From Syngnathus acus (lineage: Eukaryota; Chordata; Actinopteri; Syngnathiformes; Syngnathidae): a stretch of DNA of 64,000 nucleotides. The DNA is taken from the NCBI RefSeq assembly GCF_901709675.1, contig NC_051093.1:62001-126000 (forward strand). Direction: 5' to 3'. Every line of letters starts with the position of its first letter. The first letter of the stretch is position 1. Made by a program: the position numbers and the translations under genes. Below are positions 41,601-50,605 of this stretch, piece by piece. The notes beneath the pieces were generated by a model. The model had not been told where the DNA came from, searched no databases, and saw nothing but the letters and a program-made list of their open reading frames with translations.

Positions 41601-41889
41601 GGCGAGCCCGCTGCGTCGTGAGCTCCTGGGGCTAGCGCCCTGAGCACTCCGAGGCTACGCAAACAGACTAGGGTAGTTGTGGCTACGTGTCCGAAAACAC
41701 TCGATGACCGTACCTCCAGCAGGCGCTGGCGATCATACGCTAATCTACTGGATGGATAAACTAAACTTTGAGTTGTTTGTAGTGTCCTAGGCGACATATT
41801 TTGTGAATATCCTCGTCGAATGCTGAGACCCGTAGCGGCCGCGGCCAACAGGGGCGCCGCCATCTTGGATTTTCCCGCCATCTTGGATT
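38614..41889 (-). mobile_element. LINE J, apparently full length and intact
   Basis: The plus strand opens with a CTTAGA repeat (the inverse 3' tail). The minus strand starts with two copies of AAAATCCAAGATGGCGG at its 5' end. The body encodes one uninterrupted protein. It is inserted in LINE A copy 3 within its reverse transcriptase C terminus; AATA is shared at both junctions. A truncated relative is at 45959-47385. Confidence 0.9.
38864..41881 (-). CDS. LINE J endonuclease/reverse transcriptase, intact 1005 codons
   Basis: The protein has a basic N-terminal region (RRRRSKRRRCDRRRKRGC near 98-115), an APE-type endonuclease with SNVRSL (139), LTETW (170), AGDFN (289-292) and SSDH (339-341), a linker, and a reverse transcriptase with [11 protein letters not shown] (Asp 694), [12 protein letters not shown] (752-754) and FADD (781-784). 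The C terminus carries conserved Cys residues ([14 protein letters not shown]). No stop or frameshift is seen and the start codon fits the 5' GATGGCGG signal of the group. All catalytic residues are present, so it could be mobile or very recently so. Single-ORF organisation is unlike L1. Confidence 0.88.
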   Translation of the reverse strand: MAGKSKMAAPLLAAAATGLSIRRGYSQNMSPRTLQTTQSLVYPSSRLAYDRQRLLEVRSSSVFGHVATTTLVCLRSLGVLRALAPGAHDAAGSPGSTRRRRSKRRRCDRRRKRGCRGGLTAKLRANPYKPPLPSIFLSNVRSLDNKMDHLKLELSSKREVRNCCALILTETWLNSSMPDNAVSLEGLATFRADRNSELSGKSRGGGLCVYINNNWCKNARSVASFCSSDIELLTVNCRPFYLPREFTVVSITAVYVPPSANTKEAMRVLYRTISELQSTHTEGVFIIAGDFNQASMKTILPHFYQHVDFPTRGENTLDLVYTNIKDAFRAAPRPHLGSSDHLSVMLTPAYRPLLIRAKPTVKQVRVWSEGAMEALQDCFECSDWDMFKSAATYDNQINIDEYAMTVSAYINKCSEDVSTTKNIITRANQRPWMTEDVRHTLRARNSAFKSGDKEALRTARANLNRAIRLAKRSHSRKIQDFFHDANNTRSMWQGIRAITDYNSPSPPVGEVDADFLNGLNNFFGRFEALNSTPAVKTVPHQEEEALCLDSADVWKTLRRVNPRKAPGPDNIPGRVFKECAGQLAGVITDIFNISLDQAKVPVCFKAASIIPVPKKPQITSWNDYRPVALTPIMMKCFERLLKDHIVSGLPPTFDPFQFAYRQNRSTEDAISSVLHLSLAHLEERNTHVRLLFLDFSSAFNTIIPQHLVEKLEHLGFSTPLRNWLLDFLTNRPQSVRVGQNTSDVITLSTGSPQGCVLSPLLFTLMTHDCAPRFTTNHIVKFADDTTVVGLIRDNNDLDYREEVEQLVGWCRENSLILNVEKTKEIIVDFRKNQPHHAPLIINSSAVEVVSSTKFLGVHITDDLTWTVNTTTLVKRAQKRLYFLRRMRRAHLPPPIMRTFYRSTIESILTSCLSVWCGGCCASDWKNLRRVVRTAERIIGAPLPSIQDLSSQRCVSRARNIISDPSHPHHGLFSLLPSGKRFRSIRCRSTRFCNSFFPAVVRLLNI

Positions 41890-43038
41890 TTAATAATCTT
41901 ACCAGCTGTGTTCACTATGCGCTGCAGGGCCTTCAAATTGTATTCAGTGCAGCTACCACCCCAAACAGCGATACAACTGGAGAGGACACTCTCAATGATG
42001 CCACGGTAGAATGTAGTCATGACGGCCGGAGGAGCACTTACTCGCCTGAGTTTCTGTAGGAAGTACAGGCGGCGGTGAGCTTTCTTCGCCAGTGATGCGG
42101 TGTTGGTGGACCAGGAGAGGTCCTCACTGATGTGCACCCCCAGGAATCTGGTGGTGCTCACTCTCTCCACCACAGCACCGTCAATGGTCAGTGGCAGGTG
42201 TTGGGTGTGACCCTTCCAGAAGTCAACAACAATCTCCTTGGTCTTGTTGACGTTCAGCAGGAGGTTGTTGTCCCTGCACCACGTGGCCAGAAGGTCGACC
42301 TTCGACTTGTATTGAGTCTCGTCGCCCCCGGTGATGAGACCCACCAGAGTTGTGTCGTCGGCATATTTCAGCACGCGGTTGGTACTGTAAGTCGCAGTAC
42401 AGTCATGCGTCAGCAGGGTGAAGAGCAGCGGACTGAGCACGCAGCCTTGGGGGGCCCCCGTGCTCAGCGTGATGCTGGCGGAGATTTTGTCGCCAACACG
42501 TACCACCTCTGACAGAGGAAGTCCAGTAGCGAGTTGCAGAGGTGGGTACTGAGGCCCAGCTTGTCGTGTTTGCAGATGAGTCGTTGTGGTACAATGGTGT
42601 TGACTGCAGAACTGAAGTCCACAAACATACGAGTCCCTGCTCTCCAGGTGGGTGAGGGCTGAGTGGAGGGCAGAGCAGATGGCATCCTCAGAGGACCGTT
42701 TGGCTCGGTACGCAAACTGGAAGGGGTCTATGGTGGGGGGGGAGAATGGCTCTGATGTGCTCCATGACAAGCCGCTCAAAGCACTTCATGATGATGGGCG
42801 TCAGTGCCACGGGGCGGTAGTCATTGAAGCAGGACGGAGCAGGTTTCTTCGGCACAGGTACGATGGTGGCAGCCTTGAAACATGAAGGGACGATGGCCTG
42901 CTGCAGGGAAATGTTAAAGATGTCCGTGAAGACACCCATCAGCTCCCCAGCGCAGTCCTTCAGCGCTCGACCTTGGATGTTGTCAGGGCCCGCCGCCTTA
43001 TGGGTGTTGATAGCGGCAAGCGCCTTCCTCACGCTATC
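41890..43038 (-). mobile_element. LINE A copy 3, body (5'-truncated)
   Basis: Minus frames give SDSVRKALAAINTHKAAGPD, then [47 protein letters not shown] and YADDTTLVG. A deletion and frameshifts lie near 42500-42740. The 5' truncation point is at the GATAGCG of the motif SDSV and abuts the GCTATTC duplication. Confidence 0.85.
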
Positions 43039-43045
43039 GCTATTC

Positions 43046-43325
43046 AGGCAATATATCAAAAAACATTTGTTATTTCAAAGTGCTCAGAAATACATATCAG
43101 ATCATAAAGTTATAAAAACCTTTGTCATTATCACCTATCAAAAATGTCTAGTTATGTCTTTTTTACTGATTTGGTGTGTAGGCATAATTAGTATATGCTT
43201 AAAATGTTTCTTTTATTGATTTCATATGGGAATATACTTGTCTGCTTATGTACTTTATTCAATGACGTTTGAGCATATCTGTTTTTGTAGCTAGGCAGGA
43301 CTTTTTGTATTTCGACCCCATTCCT
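43046..43325. repeat. Dispersed repeat R, copy 1, right part
   Basis: It continues repeat R after the LINE insertion and matches 62853-63126 up to CCCCATTCCTTCACT, after which the two loci diverge. Bases 43326-43731 hold nothing I recognise apart from A/T-rich sequence. Confidence 0.85.
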
Positions 43326-43731
43326 TCACTATCATTGTTCCAAGAATTTTTATTACAATTCTTATTATCATTTTTTTAAGAAAATGTCATTTTCAAAACT
43401 TGTTCAGAAAAAAAAAAAATTATTCAGTGGTAATGTTGGAGGTTTTCAATAAATACAAATTCATAGTTTAGGGTTCTCAGGTTAAAAGAGGCAATGCATG
43501 ATAGGCATGTTTTTGCAGGTATATTATTTTTACTTTATTTTTTATGGTTTGTTAAGGTTGCTGCCATCACCACTAGATGGCGACTAAGAAAAAGGAGGTG
43601 AACAAAGGCGTGGGGGTAGGGGCAACTAATGGTAGAAAAAGAAGCAAAGCATGATAATAGTGTTTCTTAAGCTATTTTTTACTTAATTTATAATGCTTTG
43701 GTTTGGTAATGACCAAAGGTACTATTTAAAC

Positions 43732-43933
43732 CAGGGGTCTCAAACTCCAGTCCTCGGGGGCCGCATTCCAACATGTTTTCCAAGTTTCCCTCGTTAAACA
43801 CACCTGATTCAATTATCAGGCTCCTGCAGAACGTGAGGATGAACTGATCATTTGAATCAGGTGTGTTTAACGAGGGAAACTTGGATAACATGTAGGAATG
43901 CGGCCCCCGAGGACTGGAGTTTGAGACCCCTGA
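43732..43933. mobile_element. Palindromic hAT miniature element upstream of U1
   Basis: The ends CAGGGGTCTCAAACTCCAG and CTGGAGTTTGAGACCCCTG are inverted, and the whole 202 bp is nearly self-complementary. Perfect 8-bp duplications ATTTAAAC lie at 43724-43731 and 43934-43941. It ends about 70 bases before the predicted U1 promoter element. Confidence 0.95.
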
Positions 43934-44003
43934 TTTAAACAGTTCTACGAATCCTGTTTCATCCACTGAGTGTGTATGTGTGCCAAACGTTTTTAGCAAT
44001 TAA

Positions 44004-44021
44004 GCCCGTGACTGAAGATGG
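44004..44021 (+). promoter_or_regulatory. Proximal sequence element of the U1 gene
   Basis: GCCCGTGACTGAAGATGG lies at -59 to -42 relative to the U1 start. It resembles the vertebrate snRNA proximal element consensus (ACCGTGACTNTGAAA-like) and is at the right distance. This supports a real snRNA gene and not a retrocopy, since retrocopies lack upstream promoters. Confidence 0.6.
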
Positions 44022-44062
44022 CATGTGCGGTAAAGACGTCGGCCCAGCAACTTGTTTAGTTC

Positions 44063-44226
44063 ATACTTACCTGGCAGGGGAGACGACATGATCAAGAAGG
44101 TGGTTCACCCAGGGTGAGGCTCAGCCATTGCACTCCGGTCGTACTGACCTATGCGAATACCCCAAATGTGGGAATCTCGACTGCATTAATTCTGGTAGTG
44201 GGGGACTGCGTTCGCGCTCTCCGCTG
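44063..44226 (+). ncRNA. U1 spliceosomal snRNA gene (variant)
   Basis: The sequence is exactly 164 nt, the standard U1 length. The 5' end ATACTTACCTGG, which pairs with 5' splice sites, is intact. Loop II ATTGCACTCC (U1A site) is intact. Loop I reads GATCAAGAAGG instead of GATCACGAAGG, and the Sm region is AATTCTGG, one T short of the usual AATTTCTGG. The 3' stem GGGGGACTGCGTTCGCGC is conserved. TTCTGAAAAAACTT downstream may be the 3' box. The mix of conserved function sites and substitutions could mean a divergent expressed variant or early decay. Confidence 0.88.
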
Positions 44227-44582
44227 GTCTTTCTGAAAAAACTTACGCGCAGCAGTACGCACATGGAGTTTAGGTCTGCGATGCTGTGACACACTGAACA
44301 CTTCTGAGCATGTTATTAACTGTACTCTGGAACTGTGCATTTGCTCGCTAAACTGTATTAACCAAATTAGTAAATGCAAAATAATATTTAATTACCACGT
44401 TCCCGACTCGTTATAAGACATGAACGTATCAAAACCTTTTTGTCGGCTGTAGGTCTGTCTTTTTAAGAATGTGCCCGATTGTTGTTCCTCATACATCACA
44501 AGTATGGATTTCTAGAAAACTTTCTAAAGTAAAATGACAGATTTATATTCAAATGTCAAATATTGAACGCCACCATCGCAGT

Positions 44583-45958
44583 GGAGGTGAATTACACTCC
44601 AAACCATGTCCACCAGCGGGTTCGGGGATTGCCGCCACGACAGGTACCAACCACCTTACGGCCACAGCTCCGGCCGGCTGCCTCAACAATGGAGGCACGG
44701 AACATGGTCCACTCGGACTCAATGTCCCCCGCGCCCTCCGGAACGTGGGAAAAGCTCTGCCGGAGGTGGGAGTTGAAGCTCTTCCTGACAGGGGATTCTG
44801 CCAGACGTTCCCAGCAGACCCTCACAATACGTTTGAGCCTGCCAGGTCGGACCGGCATCTTCCCCCACCATCGGAGCCAACCCGGTGGTGATCAGTTGAC
44901 AGCTCCGCCCCTCTCTTCACCCGAGTGTCCAAAACATGCAGCCGCAAATCCGATGACACGACTACAAAGACGATCATTGAACTGCGGCCTAGGGTGCACA
45001 CATGGACACCCTTATGTTTGAACATGGTGTTCATTATTGACAATCCGTGTCAAGCACAGAAGTCCAATAATAGAACACCGCTCGGGTTCAGATCGGGGGG
45101 GCCGTTCCTCCCAATCACACTCTTCCAGGTCTCACTGTCATTGCCCACGTGAGCATTGAAGTCACCCAGTAAAACGATAGAGTCCTCAGAAGGAGCGCTC
45201 TCCAGCACTTCTTCCAAGGACTCCAAAAAGGGTGGGTACTCTGAGCTGCCGTTTGGTGCATAGACACAAACAACAGTCAGGACCCATCCCCCCACCCGAA
45301 GGCGGAGGGTTAGGGTTAGGGTTGTCTCTCGTTCACCGGGGTGAACTTCAATGTGCAGGCGCCCAGCCGGAAGGCAATAAGTATACCCACACCTGCTCGA
45401 CGCCTCTCACCGTGGGCAACTCCAAAGTGGAAGAGAATCCAGCCCCTCTCGAGAGGGCTTGTACTGGAACCCAAACTGTGTGTGGAGGCAAGTCCGACTA
45501 TGTCTAGTCGGAACATTTCTGCCTCGCACACCAGCTCGGGCTCCTTTTCAGCCAGAGAGGTGACATTCCATGTCCCAAGAGACAGCTTCTGCAGCCAGGG
45601 ATCGGTCCGCCAAGGTCCCTGCCTTTGGCCGCCGCCCAGCTTACACTGCACCCGACCACTTTGACCCCTCCCACAGGTGGTGAGCCCATGGGAAAGGGGA
45701 CGCTCGCCTTCGAGCCCCACCTCCAGGCCTGTCTCCAGAGGGGGGCCCCGGTGACCCGCGTCCGGGCAAGGGAAAACGAAATCCATTTATGTTTTTCTTC
45801 ATAAGGGGCTTGTGAGAGCCGTGCTTTGTCTGGCCGCTCACCTAGGATCCGGTTGCCATGGGTGACCCTACCAGGGGCATGAAGCCCCAGACAACATGGC
45901 TCCTAGGATCATTGGGGCGCGCAAACCCCTCCACCACGGTAAGGTGACGACTAACGTT
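44583..45958 (-). mobile_element. Rex3-type RTE LINE, 5' part with 5' UTR
   Basis: The minus strand starts with a recognisable Rex3 leader (GGTGGAGGGGTTTGCGCG...), followed by broken frames: [77 protein letters not shown] and WERLAESPVRKSFN. Frameshifts separate them. A few residues after KGVHVCT are deleted. Three TTAGGG units interrupt it at about 45307-45325. The 3' part is lost. Confidence 0.85.
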
Positions 45959-47029
45959 CCGTTCCAGTTTGCCTACCGGCAGAACCGCTCTACTGAGGAT
46001 CCCATCTCCTCCGTTCTTCACCTGAGCCTGGCTCACCTGGAGGAGAAGAACACCCACGTGCGGATGCTGTTCCTGGACTTCAGTTCAGCGTTTAACACCA
46101 TCATTCCACAGCATCTGGTGGGAAAACTGGAACACCTGGGCTTCAGCACCCCCCTTCGGAACTGGCTGCTAGACTTCCTCACCAACAGACCTCAGTCAGT
46201 CCGGGTCGGACAGAACACCTCAGATGTCATCACCCTCAGCACAGGCTCCCCTCAGGGCTGCGTCCTGAGCCCCCTGCTGTTCACCCTGATGACACACGAC
46301 TGCGTCCCCAGGTTCACCACCAATCACATCGTGAAGTTTGCAGACGACACAACGGTGGTGGGCCTCATCAGTGACAACAACGACCTGGACTACAGAGAGG
46401 AGGTGGAGCAGTTGGTGGGCTGGTGCAGAGACAATAGCCTGATCCTGAATGTGGAGAAGACGAAGGAGATCATCGTCGGCTTCAGGAAAAAACAGCCTCA
46501 CCATGCTCCACTGATCATCAACAGCTCAGCTGTGGAGGTGGTCAGCAGCACTAAATTCCTGGGGGTCCACATCACAGACGACCTCACCTGGACTGTGAAC
46601 ACCACGACACTGGTCAAGAGGGCACAGAAGCGCTTGTACTTCCTGCGGAGGATGAGGAGAGCCCACCTGCCCCCACCCATCATGAGGACGTTCTACAGAA
46701 GCACCATAGAGAGCATTCTGACAAGCTGTCTCTCGGTGTGGTGTGGAGGTTGCAGCGCCTCCGATTGGAAGAACGTGAGGAGAGTGGTGAGGACAGCAGA
46801 GAGGATCATCGGGGCTCCTCTTCCCTCCATTCAGGACATGTCATCGCAGCGCTGCGTGTCCCGAGCCCGTAACATTATCAGTGACCCATCACACCCCCAC
46901 CATGGACTGTTCTCCCTGCTGCCCTCTGGGAAGAGGTTTCGCAGCATCCGCTGCAGGTCCACCAGGTTCTGCAATAGCTTTTTCCCTGCTGTCGTCAGAC
47001 TGTTGAACATTCAAACTGCTGAACTCTAA
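45896..47029 (+). CDS. LINE J reverse transcriptase, C-terminal part
   Basis: The open frame from about 45960 gives [54 protein letters not shown] and the C terminus ending [10 protein letters not shown]. It is highly similar to the intact LINE J protein. The first 20 or so codons come from the Rex3 leader by chance read-through, so the ATG at 45896 is not a true start. Confidence 0.8.
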   Translation: MAPRIIGARKPLHHGKVTTNVPFQFAYRQNRSTEDPISSVLHLSLAHLEEKNTHVRMLFLDFSSAFNTIIPQHLVGKLEHLGFSTPLRNWLLDFLTNRPQSVRVGQNTSDVITLSTGSPQGCVLSPLLFTLMTHDCVPRFTTNHIVKFADDTTVVGLISDNNDLDYREEVEQLVGWCRDNSLILNVEKTKEIIVGFRKKQPHHAPLIINSSAVEVVSSTKFLGVHITDDLTWTVNTTTLVKRAQKRLYFLRRMRRAHLPPPIMRTFYRSTIESILTSCLSVWCGGCSASDWKNVRRVVRTAERIIGAPLPSIQDMSSQRCVSRARNIISDPSHPHHGLFSLLPSGKRFRSIRCRSTRFCNSFFPAVVRLLNIQTAEL

Positions 47030-47385
47030 ACTGGTCTCTGCATCACACATACACAGAATCTGTACATTATCATACTACAACCACTATCTCGCACTGCCAA
47101 CCTTGCTGAACCTTTATAATCCATGTTAATTTAAAAGTACGCAACCTGGGTTAGCATTCCTCTGCACACTTTGTAAATACTGTTTTGTTTCCTGCACTGT
47201 TACATACTTTATCACTGCTGCACTTTATTCTTATCTTATTTTATCTTATATTTTTATATAGAATGTTACTTTTATTCAACCGCAATATCACTACATTGTT
47301 GAAAGCTGTATGCAACGAAATTTCGTTTTGTATGCACCCTGTGTAGACAAAATGACAATAAAGTTTGTCTAAGTCTAAGTCTAAC
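45959..47385 (+). mobile_element. LINE J copy 2, 5'-truncated
   Basis: It begins with TTCCGTTCCAGTTTGCCTAC inside the reverse transcriptase, directly against the Rex3 5' end, and ends with AATAAAGTTTGTCTAAGTCT. The 3' UTR is longer than in the intact copy's visible part, with several runs of CTTAT. Confidence 0.9.
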
Positions 47386-47399
47386 GAAGGGCCTCGTTT

Positions 47400-47790
47400 A
47401 TCAATGCTGTTTAATTTCTGGTGGTACCCATTTGAATGGGCACATGTCAGTCTATTGTAATTTGGCAAAAAATATTGTTTTTGAATAAAAACCAATAACC
47501 AACCCTCTCAATTGCACAAGCACTCCTCTTTACTGTTTACAAGCACAATCACAAGTACAAGTCATTTTCATCCAGAAGCACATCAGTCTTTCCTTGTTAA
47601 AACACAGCAGCCCTACAAAAGAAATGTGTTCCATCAACTTTTAGCTTCTTAATAGACAACGATGGTATTTATTTACATATTGAAACACACGTCCACCTCC
47701 TTCAATGTTACACGTGAATGCCCATACAGAGAGAAGTTTTATTCATTTTTATCAGGCTACATGAAGCAAAATGTAAATGTAATTTTGATC
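47400..47790. repeat. Dispersed repeat shared with 32060-32395 and 24530-24600
   Basis: CTCGTTTATCAATGCTGTTT and GGTGGTACCCATTTGAATGG occur also near 24547, and the rest matches 32060-32395 (for example TTGCACAAGCACTCCTCTTT). The family is unknown. Confidence 0.75.
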
Positions 47791-48142
47791 AGCAGAGGGG
47801 TTTGTGTGCACATGAAGCCTCGAGAAATGAACCTATTTGCAAACCGATTGGTGGGAAAGCCTGAAATGCCAACATCTTACATTTAAATCAGACCCCATCA
47901 AGTCATAATTGACTGCTTAATCCTGTAAGAATGCAGCGAACGGATTGAAATGGTTTTCTAACATATGAACTCTTGATTTGGCCAGTAGGGTGCACCGTTC
48001 CTGGAGGTATTGCAATACCAGGTCGATGCGTGGAGTGGACGGGGCAAGTCCCTATTCCATCACCCTATTCCAAAAATCAATTTAATATGTGATCCCCGGA
48101 TAGGGGACGTATCAGATATTAAACTGATAAGAACAAGAACAG

Positions 48143-49088
48143 GGGGGGGGGGGGGGTTCTGTCTGTGCCTCCTTACCAGCAAGTTTCTGGAAGTCCACAT
48201 GGTGTCTTTGATGGCAGCAAAGGTGAGTCACTGCTTTGTAAAGTCTTCTTGCTTGATTTTCAACGGGCTCACCCCATAGAGTACAAGGTCTGCATTCAGC
48301 GCTTCCCTTGCCGGGAATTGCAGGTCGCCCACAGGTCTACGGCAGCCCTGCACTACCAGAGCAGATGCCACACCGACTCCTGGGCGCCACAGCCAGGTTG
48401 GGGGCACGTTGCGAGCGCTGACATGTCCCGGGAGTGCATAACGGACCTGACTGGGAGGACATCATGGGTCACCATCCATAACAGGTCCCGAAGTTTGTTT
48501 CGAGAGGGCGGGGTGGTTGACGTTGTGCCAAACTCTTGTGGGCTCGCCGAATGCAAGCCCGCACACTGGACACACCGCTTCCCGCTCCTGTACGACAGCG
48601 ATCATAGATCTGTGATTTGTTAAAATTTCACTATTTTCTTGCTCTAATTTAAAGTTCTTCAAAAACTTCTTCACTAAGGAATAAGAAGGTGACAGGTTAA
48701 AAGACACAGGTATTCTTTGGTCGGTGGGTATTGGATTTGGTTTCCGAAGGTATGAGCCCATCCGGAATCGTGTCATTGCTTGGCTTTTTGGTGCATTTGG
48801 TGTAACGAGCGCGCTTCGCAGGTGCAGGGCAACATATCTGCTTCCGAGGAAGAGCTTTAAGTCCGGCACTTCTTTTCCTCCCTTTTTTTTCTTTTTCTTC
48901 ATGGTGTCCCTCTTCAGTCTCTCCAACTTGGATTTCCAGATGAAGTAAAAAATGGCTCGGTCCAACTCTAAAAGCACCTTCCTTGTTGGGATGAAAATAG
49001 AACTGATTAGTAAAATCAAGGGTAAAATCACCACTTTTATGGTTAAAATTCTCTTTTCTATAGTCAGCTCTCTTAATCCCCCAAACCC
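48143..49088 (-). mobile_element. Keno-like Tx1-clade LINE in U2, 5'-truncated
   Basis: It lies in the same orientation as U2. The flanks share AAGAACAG (48135-48142 and 49089-49096). A C-run (16 G on the plus strand) forms its 3' tail. It encodes the C terminus of an L1/Tx1-type protein. Keno is the published Tx1-clade family that targets fish U2 genes; the identification is by target site and protein type, not by alignment. Confidence 0.82.
48462..49034 (-). CDS. C-terminal part of the Keno-like LINE protein
   Basis: The frame has LLELDRAIFYFIWKSKLERL and KGGKEVPDLKLFLG, the post-RT region typical of Tx1/L1 proteins. A second frame (48353-48556) continues with WMVTHDVLPVRSVMHSRD and CPQPGCGAQESVWHLLW, the Cys-His knuckle near the C terminus. 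A Lys run (KKKKKKGG) marks an A-rich slip. No RT active site remains, so the copy is dead on arrival. Confidence 0.72.
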   Translation of the reverse strand: MVILPLILLISSIFIPTRKVLLELDRAIFYFIWKSKLERLKRDTMKKKKKKGGKEVPDLKLFLGSRYVALHLRSALVTPNAPKSQAMTRFRMGSYLRKPNPIPTDQRIPVSFNLSPSYSLVKKFLKNFKLEQENSEILTNHRSMIAVVQEREAVCPVCGLAFGEPTRVWHNVNHPALSKQTSGPVMDGDP

Positions 49089-49828
49089 AAGAACAGATAC
49101 TACACTTGATCTTAGCCAAAAGGCCGAGAAGCGATGGAGTATGTGAGTGACGGACTCGCTTACAGGCTTCCCCGTCTACCCATTCTCACCAACGGTTTGT
49201 TAGAATAGGTCTCTTTGGTACATGTGATTAGCTAGGTAGCTTGAGCTATGCAGTTATATCGCTGTAACCCTTCTCTTGCTTTATTAGCTTTCTCTTCTCT
49301 ATGACACCCTTTGCACATATGTAGAAGTCGCTCTCAGTTAAGACTACAAGGTCACACATTATCACACAGGCTAGGCAGAGTCGTGGCCCAGAGTAGTATA
49401 AGAGCAGGAACCTTGGCGATGGGAGAGGGACCTTCTTCCGCATCTCGCAGAAAGGGCTCCACAGCTGTGCATCGATCATTTTGGCATACATTAAATAGTT
49501 AAACTGTGAAGGCTGCCACTTGGTAATTACTGTCAGCATATCGAGCATTAAGGATAAAGAACTGGGAACAAACCTACCAGGTTATAGTACGCAACAGAGT
49601 GCTGCTCTTCTGGGCACTAATAAATCGGCAAACTTGTCTGCCGACTTATTTGTTCACTCTTCTTCACTCGCAGTAATGCATGTAGTTCACGAGGCATATA
49701 TGTGTCCCCTTTCAGCAGTCTCTATCCAACTACACAGTGTAGGTACCCATTAAAAGGGTAGTCCAGATTAATTTTCCAGGGTCATCATATGTACAACAGC
49801 TGCACCGAAAAGAGTTGGGCCAGATGAG

Positions 49829-49906
49829 CGGAAGTGACACAGGATTTGAACCCACGCTTTAGGAAAGGCTGGAGCCTCGCGCCTTAGACCGCTCAGCCAC
49901 ACTACC
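49829..49906 (-). pseudogene. tRNA-Leu pseudogene
   Basis: The minus strand opens GGTAGTGTGGCTGAGCGG and has a good T-arm box GGGTTCAAATCC, but the anticodon loop is deleted (GGCGCGAGGCTCCAG). The acceptor still pairs. The unit recurs about 690 bases downstream. Confidence 0.7.
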
Positions 49907-50126
49907 TACCAACTGCAGTTTCAACATTGAATTTTGTTGACAATCTATTAAAACGTGAAAGTGGATAAAAAGTTGGTTTCTCCACCAGCATCCAGGTTAG
50001 CGCTGCCCGACTGAGCTTTGTTCATAATGTAATGAACAATATGAGTGACAATCAGAATCCAGTTGCGAGTTGGAACCGAATGCTTGTTTGCCGATTAGAG
50101 GACTTGATGAATTTCTAGCACTGAAC

Positions 50127-50198
50127 AGCAGAGTGGCGCAGCGGGAGCGTGCTGGGCCCATAACCCAGAGGTCGATGGATCGAAACCATCCTCTGCTA
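50127..50198 (+). tRNA. Initiator tRNA-Met (CAU)
   Basis: The 72-nt sequence is the vertebrate initiator: AGCAGAGTGGCGCAGCGG, anticodon loop in GGGCCCATAACCC with three G-C pairs, and the T-arm GATGGATCGAAACCATC. The terminal A-U pair and ATCGAAA loop are initiator hallmarks. It differs from the usual sequence by about one base (GGGAGC). It appears intact and is followed by TTT. It delivers the first Met to the ribosome. Confidence 0.95.
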
Positions 50199-50521
50199 TT
50201 TGGAGTTTACCTGCTTTGGACCTTCTTTCAAGTCATGCTTTTGAGAAGAAATGTCGTGCGCATAGTATTTTCCACACGTTGGTTGTGCTGCATGGAAGTC
50301 GACCACCCATCCTCAATGCATACAGTTTATGAGGCATATATGTGCCTTCTTTTACCATTCTCAGTCCAAATACACAGTGTAGTTACCTATTAAATTGGTA
50401 CTCCTGGTTAGAATAAAAGGCAAAGATTGATATTTCGCAAAAACCTTTGAAGGGTTTTGATACTTTACTGCTGCACTGACAGGATTTGGGCAAAAAGACC
50501 AGACCTGAATTGATGCAGAAG

Positions 50522-50605
50522 TGGCTGTGGTGGGATTTGAACCCACAAGTCAGGAGTGACTGGAGCTTAAATAAACGACCAATTAGACCGCATTGCCACA
50601 CTACC
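50522..50605 (-). pseudogene. tRNA-Leu (UAA) relic
   Basis: The minus strand opens GGTAGTGTGGCAATG and carries TTTAAGC in the anticodon loop (TAA) and the T-arm GTGGGTTCAAATCCCAC. The anticodon stem no longer pairs (GTTTA against TCCAG). It is the second copy of the unit at 49829. Confidence 0.65.

Larger units (their letters stand above)
47988..49135 (-). pseudogene. U2 spliceosomal snRNA gene, split by a LINE
   Basis: The minus strand starts at 49135 with ATCGCTTCTCGGCC and keeps the branch-site-pairing GTAGTA. It breaks after about 46 nt and resumes at 48134, continuing to the 3' end at 47988 (GAACGGTGCACCC). Stem IIa, the Sm site ATTTTTGG and the U2B'' stem-loop (GGTATTGCAATACC) are all preserved. 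Without the 946-bp insert the RNA would be near 188 nt, the normal length. U2 pairs with the intron branch site; this copy cannot make a normal RNA. A weak promoter-like stretch lies at 49180-49197. Confidence 0.92.
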
